From: Pempheris klunzingeri
Taxonomy: Eukaryota > Chordata > Actinopteri > Acropomatiformes > Pempheridae
DNA: 64,000 bases
Assembly (NCBI RefSeq): GCF_042242105.1
Contig: NC_092013.1
Coordinates: 11,215,618-11,279,617 of the forward strand
Direction of reading: 5' to 3'
Position 1 is the first letter of the stretch. Each line of letters starts with the position of its first letter. The notes under the pieces were generated by a model, which worked only from the letters and a program-made list of their open reading frames with translations, did no database searches and was not told where the DNA came from. Positions 10,284 through 23,228 of this stretch are shown here, one piece after another. The translations under genes were made by a program, and so were the position numbers.

Positions 10284-13200
10284 GAACTTACACAGTAGTG
10301 TTTGTAGTATCATCGGATGAAGTGTGGTATCTTTTTATACACCAGAAGATCAGTCCAGGCATCTTGCTTACTCCCCGATACCCCTACTCCTCGCTCCATA
10401 ACATGCTGTTCCCCACCCTCCCACCCTCACGCTCTCAGCTCTGAGTCCTGACATGCCCGGTGTGCCTTTTGCCACCAGAAGCTCTGTGACAGCTGCAGCA
10501 GGCAGCATGGGTTCGTGACAGCTCTGGCACTCCAGGAGGGCTCAGGCCTCCTCACCGAGGGAGAGGAGGGCAGTCTGCCGTGAGGAGGATCTGTCTGCCC
10601 TCATTTATTTGTATCACACAAAGCTCAGACAATAGTCATTCACAACAAATGAAATGAACTCCTGGACACTGCTGCACCTGTGGACAATGCTGCATGTATG
10701 CTTTACTTTTGGCCATTCTTCAAAGTTATTTTGATGCTGTATGTTGCTGTGTCTGGTATTGCTTGACTTTGCATTGATAGAAATGAATTTGACAATCATT
10801 CACGCAGCCTTATTGGAACAAACAACAAAAAGAAAGTAATTAAGAATGTTTTCTTTGCATAATTATTTTGTCTGATTTCTTTATGCATTCAAAAAATGTA
10901 TTCTGAAATCTCAATTTGTGACGACTCCACAGTGAGTAACAGAGACTTGCAGACGTAAGAAATATGTTTGGATCCAACCATGCAGATAATCTACACCCTT
11001 TTAACGAAGCCTGATGAGAGGAATACTAAACCCACTTGTCTGCATATTTCAGTCAAGTATGTCTAACAAATATGGACGTGGCTACTGATGGAGTAAAGTA
11101 AAAACCTCTCTATGAGACCCATTCTAATGTTTCACTGTGTTATTTTGATTATGTGGAAAAGTATAATACCTTTGCTGCTATTGTGCACCTGTAGCATATA
11201 AAGGCAAATTATACATGGGCTGAAACTAATCTAAAGACATTTCACTATTGATGAAACTGTCTTTATGATAAGCAAATTGCACCACTGCTTCAGTGTTTGG
11301 TTGAAAGTATATTATGTGTATTATTTCAAGTCATTCTGAGATGCTTAAGAAATACATTTTTAAGATTCATCAAACAGCTTCACCGTGTTTTCAGTGTTTT
11401 CAATAACTCAAGTCAACCTGATAACCCAGTACAGCTTCCTGTTGTGTATCATCTACATGCTTCGAGTCTGTGTCTGAGATCCATTATTGATGATTCAGTG
11501 TCACCACACCCTTCTTTGTTCATAACCTCAGCGTGTAGCTTTTACTCCTTCATTGTGATAGAAAATGCAGAATTAGAGTTTATATAAGCAGAAACAGCAC
11601 ACTGTGATAAAGCACTATTCTGATCAATGAAGGTTATCAACCAGTGTAATTCATAAGCAAGCGTGATTTATTAGCCCAAACAACGCAAAGACAGCGAATA
11701 TGTAGAATACATGAATACGTTTGATGCAACCAGAATACAACAAATTGTCCACAAGCGCAGTTCTTCATGATTTTAGTAATGGATTTGTTTATTTTTCTTT
11801 CTTTCTTTTTGGCATTTGCACATGATTAGTTAAACGCATACAATTACAGACAACTCGTACAAATTAACTGCCTGTCACAATTGTCATCTCGATGGAGAGA
11901 TGACTCAATCTTTTATCGTGAAATTCATAGCAGAGGTCTTAGATGTGGTCTACAGGGAAAGTACACTCCCCTTAAATATAACTATAAAGTTATATTATAG
12001 TGCCAAACTTATACATTTGAAGATTACATTTTTTCAAGTTAATTATTACTTCAAATGTATAATTTTGGCACTTCATTAATTAATCTTGTGGTGTTGTCCT
12101 TTGTTACATTATACTGTAGATACAATGTAAGATGGGAGAGAGACGAAATATCAGAATGACCTGAATAATTGAGTTAAAAGCTAAATCAATAAGCTTCATT
12201 AAGGTAATATTTATTGCAGATATATTGTGTTGGATTGTTACTTATTATACATATTTTGCTTTGACTCAGCTTACTCCTCATTATTTGCTATGATATTTGA
12301 TGTGCTGTAAACAAAGATGGCTCATACGACCTACTTGAAACATTGCCAATGAATGTATATAACTCAACTGACAAAACAACAGCCTCAGACTTAATTCGCT
12401 TTTCAACAAAGTGCAAGAGTGAATTCATGGCCACAGTTTGCCTTTGTTGTCTCTTCCTGCAGGATAATGCACCTTGTCACGCAGCACCTGTTGTCTCAAT
12501 ATACCTCCAGTCACTTTAGTTTACTCCAGTAGCCTGCACAGTCTTGAGCCCAATAATGCACTGAGGGGCTGAGGTGAACAGGATGTTCTGCCAAAAATTT
12601 GGAGGAAGTGATGTTATTGATTCAGCGTGGACAAACATCCCTCTAGAACATTTCCAGCAAGCTTGCCAAGGATTTCTTTAGTCATTTCAGGAGGGAAAAG
12701 CAGTGCTAATGAGTATCAGCTAGGTGTAAATAATAGTCATCAGTGCATTGTTCCTGCTTTCGTTCTTTATTTTTTAAGCTTTGTTAAAATCCTTACCAGT
12801 GACAGCAATAATCTCACATCTAACAATATCTCAAGTAACGGTTTACAAGTATGCAATCCAAATGTAACAAAGTGAACAACACCATACAATATTTATAATA
12901 GGTGACCAATCTCATCATAACACACATAAGCAGGATCCATAAGCTTTGCTGGTAACAACAACACACTCATTGGTCAAGCTCACTCATCTGTTGGTCAAGC
13001 TTGACAGTGCTCATCAAAATCGTTCTCTTCTCCTCTATCTGCGCTGCAAACATGTAAATATATCCTGTACATTTAAAACAAGAAACATGTAAAAACAAAC
13101 AAACAGAAAGATTCAGTTGATTGCTCAGCTTGGTCCATGGTTATGTTGTACACTGTCTGAACCTTAATAATATTCTGTACATTTTTCTATTTCACAATTC

Positions 13201-13394
13201 CAATTTCCACAGTAAAGCACAGTAAATAAAAAGATTAAGACTTCTGTTGTTGTTTTTTTCGTTTGGGGCTTGAACGGCAAGCCTCAGGCCAAGAGGTATC
13301 TGAAGGAGTTGAAGTGCTGGATATTTGGGCGATGGCATGTGGTGAAAGCCGGGGGTGGGGGGCACCTTGAGAAAGGGAATGGAAGGGCGGGCAC
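10284..13394. other. Convergent intergenic region: cav3 and oxtr 3' ends
   Basis: The interval lies between the stop codons of two genes pointing at each other, so much of it is probably 3' untranslated sequence. No exon is visible. It contains the perfect-arm hairpin at 11999-12072. On the minus strand an AATAAA (plus-strand tttatt at 12766-12771) could end oxtr transcripts about 0.6 kb past the stop. The cav3 polyadenylation site is not evident. Confidence 0.55.
11999..12072. repeat. 24-bp near-perfect inverted repeat (hairpin)
   Basis: The arm at 11999-12022 (AGTGCCAAACTTATACATTT then GAAG) is matched by the reverse complement of 12049-12072 at 23 of 24 positions, around a 26-base A/T-rich loop. 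The single mismatch is C versus A. It may be a relic of a small inverted-repeat transposon or a transcribed stem-loop; nothing distinguishes these here. Confidence 0.8.
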
Positions 13395-13648
13395 TCATGT
13401 GGTGGAAGTCTGTGTGATGCTCCTCTGACTGCTAGTGCTCTTAATGGCAAAGGTTGAGGAGTTGCTCTTGTGACTGGAGTCAAAGTCACGCTCGCAGTGG
13501 CACTGGGATGACTTGAGGTAGCGAGTGGAACAGCATAGAAAGTTCTGCCTAAGATCCTGAAACAGATGCCCGGCGAAGCACATGTAGATCCAGGGGTTAC
13601 AGCAGCTGTTGAGGCTGGCAAGCAGCATGGAGATGATGAAGGGCATGG
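13395..13648 (-). CDS. oxtr: oxtr coding exon 2 (TM7 and C-terminal tail)
   Basis: The acceptor is CTCCTGCAG just before the exon. The exon supplies the last two bases of codon 310, then [20 protein letters not shown] of TM7 and a cytoplasmic tail rich in Ser and Thr ([12 protein letters not shown]) ending at a stop codon. The tail is the expected site for GRK phosphorylation and arrestin binding in this family. Confidence 0.95.
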
Positions 13649-16600
13649 CTGCAGGAGAAGAGAGGGAGAGGAAGGTTACTGCGCTGTGAGAACAAAAATT
13701 AACCAGCAATTTCTCTGTTGAAATCAATTAAGTATAAATGTTAGTGGCTGGCTGAAGTCTACCCACTGCCACTCTTTTCATATGCATTGGCAAAAAAATT
13801 TGCATTATTTATAGGTTGTACTTGATGATGATTTACACCTTTATCTCTTTGGCCACAGTCATGATGAAGTTAGCAATGTTGATCAATCACTTAGCCCCCA
13901 CTTTAGTTCAGGCTGCATATTCTGTGAATTAACATGCACTTTGGTGCAGATATTTAAGGTCCTAAGAGGATGAATCTTAACTTTACAACTCTGGCGATCA
14001 CTTGACTTTGCCAACATGAGGTTGACACGAGTGAAATGTCTTGAGAACTATTGAGTGGGTTGCCATGAAATGTGGTACAGAAATGCATGCCCACCATGAG
14101 AATAAATTGTGACAGCTTTTGGTAATTTTCTTTTATCAAGCAAAATGATCAGGTATCATATTTGAAAATTGTGCAGCGCTCATGATCAAATATCTGCAAA
14201 ACTAGTAATTAGGCTGATTGTACAGCACTTTGGGTCAACTGCTATTGGTTTTAAGTGTGCTTTATAAATAAAGATTGGAAGCCAATTACTGGATGTTATC
14301 ATGCTAACATGCTAAAGTAAGATGGTGAACATTGCTAAATATCCACGTTAGCATTATCACTGCAAACACGTTAGCAGTTAGTACATTCTTAAAGAGCAGC
14401 TGACATGGCTGTAGACTCGTATAGTCTTATTTCCTTTCACTTATTTGTTTTCACCAACGTAGAATCGGTTAAACTGCTAGCTTCAATCATACAGTTACAA
14501 CTGTATAACTGTAGCTGGAGAAGAGAGATTTGTGAAACTTGCACCTAAAGAGTGAGAAACTAACTGAAATGGTGACCTGGTTGAACATGAAATGATGATC
14601 TCAAACAAAGGAAATTCCTGCAAAAAGAATTTCAAGGGAGAACACGAGAGGTGGAAATGCTCCTCACAGAACGTTGTGGTGATACCTCATGGCTACGAAA
14701 CCTGCAGTGGCACGCTGGATGACATTTATGCTACGTCAATTCCACCATCCAACTGACATTTGGCAAATGAGTTTCGGATTCAGGTAATTGTCTCGTATCC
14801 CGTATTTAACCTCTTCTTACTGATTTCTAATCTTTCTCTCAGCCTGTCTGCGCTGCTGCAATTCTCATGTTGTGTCTAATGACAGTCCCTGTGCTCGAAC
14901 GAAAATGGTTCAGCGCAAATGATCTCTGGAAGGGCACAAAAGTCACACACATGATGAATAAGAACTGATGGTCGGCCATTAAGGGTTTGATTTATGAGAC
15001 TAAAACATGAGTTTAACTGAGTGTAGATTATTCAATTACCCTGCTACTACGGTGTCATAGGTGTTATAATCTACTGTGTGTAAGTGCTGACTTGTAATCT
15101 GTCAGATGTACAAATGGAAATGGCAGAAAAAGTTAGCAAATACTGAAACTATATTTTAACCTGAGCATGAAAATACTACTTTATCCAACTCTCTACAAAA
15201 AGGCAAGCAAAAAATCATGCATCAACTTGCTCTGATATTGGCTATAATGCCGCTGACATGGATGGAGAAATAGTCTTCATTGGAGACAGTGCAAAAGCCC
15301 ACATGGTGGCTATCAAGCATTCTTATCAGGGTGGATGAGAGCAAAGCCTGGATCTAATTTGAATAATAGGGGGAAAAAGCACAAAAAAGCCTTTACTGAA
15401 TTAGTTCGCTGTGTCTTTCACAAGTGAATGATAAATCACAAGGGCGGGATAATCATCCCCTGGGTGGTACATCTGTCTGACTGTCAGAGCTGATACTGGG
15501 CAGCCCAAAAGACTCCTCAGCAATTTATTATCCAGAACTCTTAGTGCTGATTCTTTATCCCTAAAGAGAAACAAGTAATCTAATTTAGATTTATACATTT
15601 TGTAGTAAAATAGCTTTGAGGTGTCTTTCTATACATATGACACTGCCTTGCTTTTCTCTGTGCTTGTAAAGACACTATATAGGATGTGACCTTTATAAAA
15701 AAAAAAAAATTAACACTTGGAGATTGAACACTGGGCTTTGTGTCCACCAAGCACTTAATGCAAATCAATAGCAAGCAGAGTGTGAGTCAGCGGCCGAGGA
15801 CACTAGGCTCAGCAGGGGGAGATGTTTGTGTTCACAGATTTCTTTGGGAGCTTGTGTGAGTGTCTGAGTCAGGGTTTAACCTCAAGGTGCTTTCGTCTTC
15901 TGTCTAGCTGCTAAATGTGAAATCACAGACGCCACTGATGTCACTCTGACAAAGCTTAGAGGAATGGGGAATTTTGTCTTTTGACATTTCTAAAACCTTG
16001 ATAAGCCTAATGAGGGGCTAAAAATGGTAAACTTCCTATCTTTGAAAGCTGATTCTCAGTAAATCCAAGCTGTAAAATGTAATACATCTGATATCTCAAT
16101 AGTTTTGGTGGAGGGATGATACAATTTGGCTCTTTGGTCACGTAAAAACTTACACTGATTGGCTTTAAGAGGAGCCACTCTTTCTTCTTATCTTAACTCT
16201 CAACAAAAAAGCGTGAAAACATTTTTCCCAAAATGTCAAACTATGAATTTGGGCAAATTATACGTCTGATTGTAGATTGTCTCGAGGGATTTTTGAATTG
16301 ATTGCAGAAGTAATGGATGGAGAGAGTGCGGTCTGCATTTAGACTGAGGCGAAGAAATTGCTGCCTTTACATCATCTCTCGGCTCAGAGCAGCCTTTTAA
16401 AGACAGATAGCAAAATTCAAGTGTAGTATATACTACCACAGATGTGTGATCTTGATTCATGGTCTTTATTTGCTGAAATCCAAGGAAAAAGTGAAATAAT
16501 CAGCTCCATTTTGTTTTACCTAAGTTTCATATACCATGCTATGGACATAGGCCATAGTAAAACAATAAAAGTGATTGTATGGAATTACCTATGTAATATA

Positions 16601-19600
16601 ATAATCTGTGTTTGAGATTTGCAGCTATCTAAATATTTGCCATGAGTCTGCAGGTTACCACATAAGCAATGAATACACATTAATAATCAATTTTCCTGTA
16701 TATGCTTCCCACGGGTTATTAACCGTTCACTACAAGACAAACAGCTTTAAAGATACAGTCTGTGATTCAGTCTTCCCACTACTAAGCTGATACTTAAAAC
16801 ACATTATTACAACCTGGTGTCACTTCCAAATTGACTACATTACTTACAATTATTAACCACTACAAACTACATTAATGTTTAAATGACCATGTTTTTGACA
16901 TATGGAGGTTCTTCATTAAGAAGGGCTTTCTGTTCCATGTGGTCTGGGCTCACTTTGGTAAGAAGGACTCTAATGAACACTGTATCTGCACACACACAGG
17001 TGACACTCCAGCCTATCTTTTGTACACAAACACTGGCACGTGTCACTGCCAGTTCTGGCCTTTCTGAGTGCTGTTCACGTGGAGGAAAGCCATCAGACAT
17101 CAGCCTCCTCCCCTCTCTGATCTAGACTCTGTAACATAAAATGAGTTAGTCCCCTTATTGCCAATTCAAGCCACTTGAGCCCTTTACTTGTGCTTTTCTG
17201 GCTACTGCAACTTTGAATATTACTGTAAGATGTTGCATCAGAGCTAGTTACTGTCTTTTTATCACTGCATCAAGCAATGTGCCTCCCAGTGTGCCAGCAG
17301 TGAAGAACTGGATGACAGCTAAGTGTATTGTACATCTGTGTGGCTCCAAAGTGAACATAGCCTCTGTGAACAATGCAGCTTGAGGAATATGACAGGCCAC
17401 ACAACCAGTCAACTGGAACAGAAACCCACAGACGCAAAAGAAAACAACACCAACGTCTGTTTACTCTATACTCATCAAGAAACTTCCTGACATTATTGTC
17501 TTATTTTTAGCATGTGTGCAGTGTGTTTTATTTTTGTCTGTTTTTGTTGAAAATGTTTCTCTTTTTACTTTTTCCCTGAGGAAATAACAGCGAAGGTAAA
17601 AAAGGATGGAGACTGCTTGGAAAACAAGTTTTGTATTGCACCTGGATTAGCTTTTTTTTTTTCCATTCGCATATTTGATATCTGACATATTATTCTGCAA
17701 AATATTCAAATTAACTTATTAAATTTAAACTTCACTTTTCTGGTAGAACAAATGCTACTAAATTAAACACATATTTACTTTTCAAAGGGCTATTAATCTA
17801 CGCGTCCCTTCTGTTCCACCTAAATGTATTGACACAATGGAAGGAGCTCAGAGGCACAATGCAAATACATTGAGAAGTCAAGTTGGCACCTTCATTCTTT
17901 TCTTGTTCTATGGGTGTGGTCATGGCCCAGCAGATCAATAAATATAGGGCCCTCATACAGTAAATGGCTGCTTAGTGGCCTGGTGTCTTAAATGTCAACG
18001 AGGCACTCTAACGTGCCCCACAGGGACAAATAAAGGCTGCTTGGCGCGTGGTGGCGCACACTAATTTGATCAATGATTAGCCGTCAGTCGGCAGCGTGAG
18101 AGGAAACTTGGAAAATTCTGTACGCGGCTTTTGCACTTTGAAAGCCTCATCACTCATTCGTCTGTTTTCCTGCTCTGCATCCCTGATGTAAACAAACCAC
18201 TGACAGCATCAAAACACATTATATCAACAGGTGAGACCAACTAGTCGTCTGGTGTAACACCTGCCAGTCAATTTAGAAACGACAGCACGTTCTAATTATG
18301 TGTTTTAGATTTTAGTGACTATGAGAGAATATATTTTAACTTATTTCATTATTAAAATGGCTAATGTCACGTATACTCTGTTTTAGCAGACAGGTGAAAT
18401 AATGCACATTTTTTAGATCTTTTAGTTGGCTTTTTGTCCAAATGCCAGACATCCTGCACTGTGATCAGCCATAACTTCAACAGTGCTACAGGTTCACTGT
18501 GAACACTGTCACCCTGATACTGAAACAACAGGACAAGGTTCTCAAGGAGTCAGCAATGAAACTGCAGTACCTTAGTGAGTAAAACAAATTAAGCACGTCT
18601 CAAAATGATGTTTTCGTTCTCTCAGTTCGCTCCAACTGGATACGCAAGCGCCTACATCCCCGTGCGTAAAAAGGACTGGTTACGCACAGCAAGAGGGATG
18701 CTGCAGTTTAAAAAAAAAAAAAAAATCTCCATTCATCTCCACTGGGAAAAATGTGGGAAAAGTATGTTAAAGATGGATAGTGTCTAAATGTTTCAAAAGG
18801 TTTCAGATGGGTAGTGACACGAGTACATCAGCCTTAGCGCAGCACTGGCGTATGAGTATGAGATTAAACTTTAAAATTCAACCTACCCTCACGGGGTGCT
18901 GCTGGATCCCAGGCAGACCACATCTGAACAGAGAAAAAAGGGGTCCAACAGACGATATAAGCCAAGACGATCACAAAAGTCATTTTCACTGTGGTTATCT
19001 TCGCCTTGGAGATGAGCCTCACGCTGCTCACACGGGCCAGCGTGTTGCCTTTGGAGGTTTTGGGCGTCAGGCTTATACATTGCTCCCTTCTGGTTTTCAG
19101 TTTAAAGTTTTGCCATATTTTGAAGCTTATCAGCCCATAGCAAATACTCAGTATTGCCACTGGAATGATATATATAGTGAGACTGATCCATGTGATATAC
19201 GCTTTGGTTCCCCAGGGCTTCACGAAGTCGCCCCAGCAGTCGTACACCCCTGATCCGGCCGAGCCAACCTCTATGAGGGAAAAAATGAACATCTGCGGGA
19301 TACTGAAGAGCAGGCTCAGGACCCAGGAACATATGACATAGAAACGGTCTTTTCTCCTGTGCAAAGAACGAAGAGGCTGACAAATTGCCAAACACCTGTC
19401 TACAGACATCAAAACTAACATGTAAGTGGAGGCGAACATCCCAACGACTTGCAGGTATTTTACCAATCTGCACAAAATGTCCGGTCCATAGAACCGAAAT
19501 GTAATGTCCCAGATAAGTTGAGGGAGAACTTGAAATATCGCCACAACTAGATCGGCGATGCTCAGGTGCTTCATGAAGTAATACATACGGGACTGGCTGT

Positions 19601-19814
19601 GCTTGGTGGTGTGGATGGCCAGCAGGACGCACAGGTTCCCCGCCAGCGCCAAAAACAGCACCAGGGCGAGTACAGTCACCTCCACCTTCGCCACCTCTTC
19701 ATTCCGCTTTAGAGGATTCGTCTGATTCAACCAACCGGTCGAGTTGACGAGACTTGAGTTCCGCCAGGATTCGTTAAATTGCCAAAAGTCACTTTCATTT
19801 GAAATACTTTCCAT
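13395..19814 (-). CDS. oxtr: Oxytocin (isotocin) receptor, two coding exons, 393 aa
   Basis: Coding exon 1 is 19814 down to 18887 and exon 2 is 13648 down to 13395. A 5.2 kb intron interrupts the codon for residue 310 just before TM7, the classic position in vasopressin/oxytocin receptor genes. The product is a class A GPCR for isotocin/oxytocin, expected to couple through Gq to phospholipase C at the plasma membrane. The N-terminus has five N-glycosylation sequons (N6, N14, N19, N24, N30). TM1 contains GN at 59-60 and TM2 contains LSIADL with D88. The extracellular disulfide pair is C115-C193. A DRC motif at 139-141 replaces DRY, as is normal for this family. TM6 has CWTPFF (289-294) and TM7 has NPWIY (327-331), followed by the FLCC palmitoylation site and a Ser/Thr-rich tail. 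The [20 protein letters not shown] segment of loop 3 marks OXTR rather than V1a or V2. Which teleost paralogue it is cannot be decided here. Confidence 0.96.
13649..18886 (-). other. oxtr intron before the TM7 exon
   Basis: A 5.2 kb intron bounded by GTAGGT (minus strand, at 18886-18881) and CTCCTGCAG. Apart from the repeat at 13940-14420, an A-run near 15698 and a T-run near 17651, I see no repeat or exon. The part at about 17890-18110 is less AT-rich and contains homeodomain-like words (ATTAG, TGATCAATGATTAG), so a conserved regulatory element is possible but unproven. Confidence 0.6.
13940..14420. repeat. Interspersed repeat of teleost type in the oxtr intron
   Basis: Phrases such as 'gagtgggttgccatgaaatg', 'atcatgctaacatgctaaag' and 'gacatggctgtagactcgta' belong to a high-copy fish repeat rich in GCTAA/TTAGC words. 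A LINE-like tail ('agcactttgggtcaactgct', later CTTTATAAATAAAG, about 14216-14275) is embedded within it. No protein is encoded. Boundaries are approximate. A related copy lies at 25795-26100. Confidence 0.5.
18887..19814 (-). CDS. oxtr: oxtr coding exon 1 (N-terminus to TM6)
   Basis: The exon runs from the ATG, in the context GCGGCAATGG, through 309 full codons plus one base, then a GTAGGT donor. Frame read-through past the donor reaches a stop in seven codons, so the splice is needed. It encodes the glycosylated N-terminus and TM1 to TM6, including the DRC motif and intracellular loop 3. Confidence 0.95.
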
Positions 19815-20564
19815 TGCCGCAGTCTTGTCCTCTGCAGATGCGTCAGGGTTATGCAGTCATGCAATGGCTGGAGCAGTCACCTGAAGGGTCTCTAAGTGAC
19901 AAGGTCTTCCTTGCGTCCTCACAGGTGACAAGACGAAGGGTGAGATATGCTGGGCTCAAAACATGTTTCTGAACTGATTAAAGGATTAGCGGTGACTCAA
20001 TCACCCATGCTTTCGAAAATCCGACGGCAAATATTTGCCCTCATTCAAATGATATGAAACGTTTGACAAAATGTGGGCGCCAAAAGAAAAGTACACTTAA
20101 GGTGAAAAATCGTCAATGTGGACGCACAAAACATCAAAACTAAGTTCTAAAATAGGTGAGCAGTACACCTCACACGTCATAGATGATTATCCAAGAGAAA
20201 AATTATAGTCTGAGTTAATCCAAAGAATTAGCAGTTTTATGGTCAAGCAAAAAAAATAAATCCTTTACAAAAAAAATCAAAATGAAACTCTGCAAATTAA
20301 AATATTCCGAGAAAAAGATGATGCAGAAATTGAAAGCTCCATCATCCTCTCTGGTAAGAATCGGAATGACCAGCACTACAGCACATAAACCCCTGTTATA
20401 TCTTCTCCTGGCTCAGTGTAACAGTAAACAGCCTTGCCCATCAGTACCAGAAGATGGCGATGTGAGTCATTCATCAGTATCCTCCCTGTCCTGCTCTGCA
20501 GCTCAGAGCACCCAAACCACTTCAATACATCAGCCCCCAGATCTGCTCCGAATCAGGGATCTCA

Positions 20565-20571
20565 TTTTATA
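20565..20571 (-). promoter_or_regulatory. oxtr: Candidate TATA box for oxtr
   Basis: On the minus strand GGTTATAAAATGAG occurs about 750 bases before the oxtr start codon, next to a comparatively GC-rich stretch of 150 bases. It is the best TATA-type match upstream of the gene. The distance implies a 5' untranslated leader, possibly spliced, as in mammals. There is no experimental support, and transcription could equally begin closer to the ATG. Confidence 0.3.
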
Positions 20572-22606
20572 ACCAAGCCCATCTGAGAAGATGTTTGTTG
20601 TCAGATACTGAATCTCTTGGTGTGAACTTACAAAGAGAAAGCAGCGGCTGGAGCGCATTTTACTGGAACTGAAGAAGTCCTGGAGCTTATTCACTGAGAG
20701 GAAAAATATGAGTTACAATAAATGAAGGTTACAGGCAAATATGATTATTAAAAGGAATTTATAATGGGAGGACCTTAAACGTACCTTAAAACGACCTTAA
20801 AACGAATAGCAACATAGTTTATTTTGAATTGCACGATCAATGGTATTATCCAAAACAGAAGAAAAAAACCCCTAGTTTTTATATATATGAGGACAAGTCA
20901 AGGAACATTTTCAAATAGTTATTTTATAAACCATGATTTAAAAGCGAAAGGATTCTAAAGTGTATTATTTAAATCTTTTTTATGAGAGGCACTAAAACGG
21001 GAGAAAGCTCTGCACACATGTTCACAGTGGGTGCTGTCAAAATGTGTTTTTTATTGTTTAAACTTGGGGAAAAACCTTGTTGATGTACTGAGGATTCAAG
21101 ATGACAAGTAGAATAATATGGTTTATTTTAGAGGTGACTTTAGAGGAGGCTCTAATGCCTCAAGAGAGAAAACCTCTGAGTGTTATTATTCTGTTTATAC
21201 ATTAGCTTGTACTAATAGTTATAAGGTTACATAAACATAGGGGGGGAAAAACTCGGCACAGTTAAAATATGCAATTTTAACTGTTCACTACGCATATGCA
21301 GTTAAAACTTTATTAGCAATGTTGTGAGATGCTTGTGTTCATGTCCATGTGCTACATTCCAGTGATTCCTCTGAACACACTTTTCTTCCTTCTTTACATT
21401 TGTGTTGCCAAGTGCAAAGCTGCCTTGGAATTTAGGGACTAAAACGATAAAGGTGATTATTATTACTTAATTTCAATTTGACGACAGCGATGGTAAAGTG
21501 CATTTGCATTCATCTCCATGTAAAAAAAACTATCATCCGTCATTCTGCTGCATTGTTCTGCTGCAAGTGCATTGTGGCAGAGCAATAATATACACCATTA
21601 ACTGTGCAACCAAACACTTTGAGGATAATGGTCAGTACTACACAGACTCACTGTTGTTTGAAAATGTTGGATTATATGATCTATTAAACACAGTTACACC
21701 AATGCTAACAGGGCTGGAAGTACTGAAAAGTGGGATCTGCCTGCTACTGTGTGGCTCTTTAAATTTCCAGCAACACTCAGTTGCGGACCCTGTGGGAAAA
21801 GTCCTCTGGTTCTCTCTATGCCAGAGAGCTGTTTTTGTGGCTTTGGGTTTTGGAAAATGGCAGATCCACAGGCATGTCAAAGCAGTAACATGAAGACTGA
21901 CGATGATTTAGCACCGCCTGGAAATTATAAGGACAAGGGGAAAAAAAAGAATGGTGGTACATTAAATCTAATGATGTGACTTTCGAATTTGAAATGAAAC
22001 TATTTAATGACCTCCCTAACTACATTTTTGGTGAGCCCCATTAAATGAGCCAGCGCGTGAGTAATGAAATTGTTTCAATACAGTTAGAAAACAACAACAA
22101 CAAAATAAAAAATGCAATTGTCCCGGCGTAATAAAGTCGGCATTGAACATTGGAAAGTTTGGTACAGCGAGAACATTGCTACAACTCAGCAGAAAGTAAT
22201 TAGTGGATTGATGAGTGCTCATCATTTCATGGAAGTTGTAGATGTGGAATAAAGTGATGTGTTTTCCATGGTCTGGACTGTGAAAAAGTAAAGAGAAAGT
22301 CAGTGCTGCAAAGCTTAAAGGGGGTTCTGCCAGAGAGGGTTCACTGTGACTATTTTATCACTGGCTAAAACTCAAGACAAGCCATCTTAGCGTCAGGAGT
22401 CTGGGCTTTCTAAGTTCGTGTATAGTCAGTATGCAATGAATGTACACAATGTGCAAGATGTTAGAGGTTAAAGTGATCAGTACAGTGTGTTGATACTGTC
22501 CTCAGCTTCTTGTCAAGTGACTCAATGTGAGAGAAAAGCATCTTCTGAAATGTTGCTGTAATAATAGACATAAGGTTAGGGTCGGGGTTGTTGTTAGAAA
22601 TAAGCT

Positions 22607-23228
22607 GTGTCCCATTTTAGGAGCTGGATCCATCCAATGTCTGCATTTCTAGACTAAATATGTCATAACAACTTGGAACGGTCTGTCCCATCTCAGCCGA
22701 GCAACCCAGTCTGAATTTGGAGCACACACTCTGTGTTTTCATGGCATGAGCTATGAGAGTATCCCACAATCCACGCGTGCTGCAAAATTGTTGTTAATGT
22801 TTTGGTTATCAGGTGACAATGTCATATTCACCAGGTATTCATGCTGTAACAGAGTACGCCATGAAAAAGCTACTGCAAGATGTAAATAACAGAGACAAGA
22901 TAGAACAGTTTTCTACTGTTGACAGCCAGGTTATGTTGTTAATGAAGGACCTTACAGAAAAATTCATGGATATTTATGATTCATCTGGTGCACATTTAGC
23001 AAATTTTCTGATCCTACTTGTAGTTTACAAACGCTATTGACTGATCTGTCTGCTTTTGAGGACAAATTCCTGATGACAAACTTAAAAACGCATGATTTTA
23101 GGAGTTGATGTTGATGCCTGAACCCTCATTTTGGGTCTCTTTTCAGGTAACTGAAGGTAAATGAGTCCCTCATTTTCGAGGGAGGAGCAGGACCTGTTCT
23201 TGTGGATCCAGCTCCTGAAAATGGACAC
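22607..23228. mobile_element. Non-autonomous DNA transposon with terminal inverted repeats
   Basis: The left end 'gtgtcccattttaggagctg' followed by GATCCA is mirrored at the right end by 'tggatccagctcctgaaaat' followed by GGACAC, giving imperfect inverted repeats of about 26 bp around 0.6 kb. The interior has a 75-codon open frame (22813-23040) with no recognised domain, probably a chance or fossil reading frame. The class is likely a cut-and-paste element (PIF/Harbinger-like is possible), but no clean target-site duplication was found. Confidence 0.6.

Noticed and set aside
9897..10313. 138-codon minus-strand frame opposite cav3 exon 2
   Set aside because: Antisense shadow of the caveolin exon with no family resemblance.
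18780..19253. 157-codon plus-strand frame opposite oxtr
   Set aside because: It is the antisense shadow of oxtr exon 1, which is clearly coding on the minus strand.
19102..19632. 176-codon minus-strand frame overlapping oxtr exon 1
   Set aside because: It is an out-of-frame shadow of the receptor exon; the receptor frame contains all the GPCR motifs.
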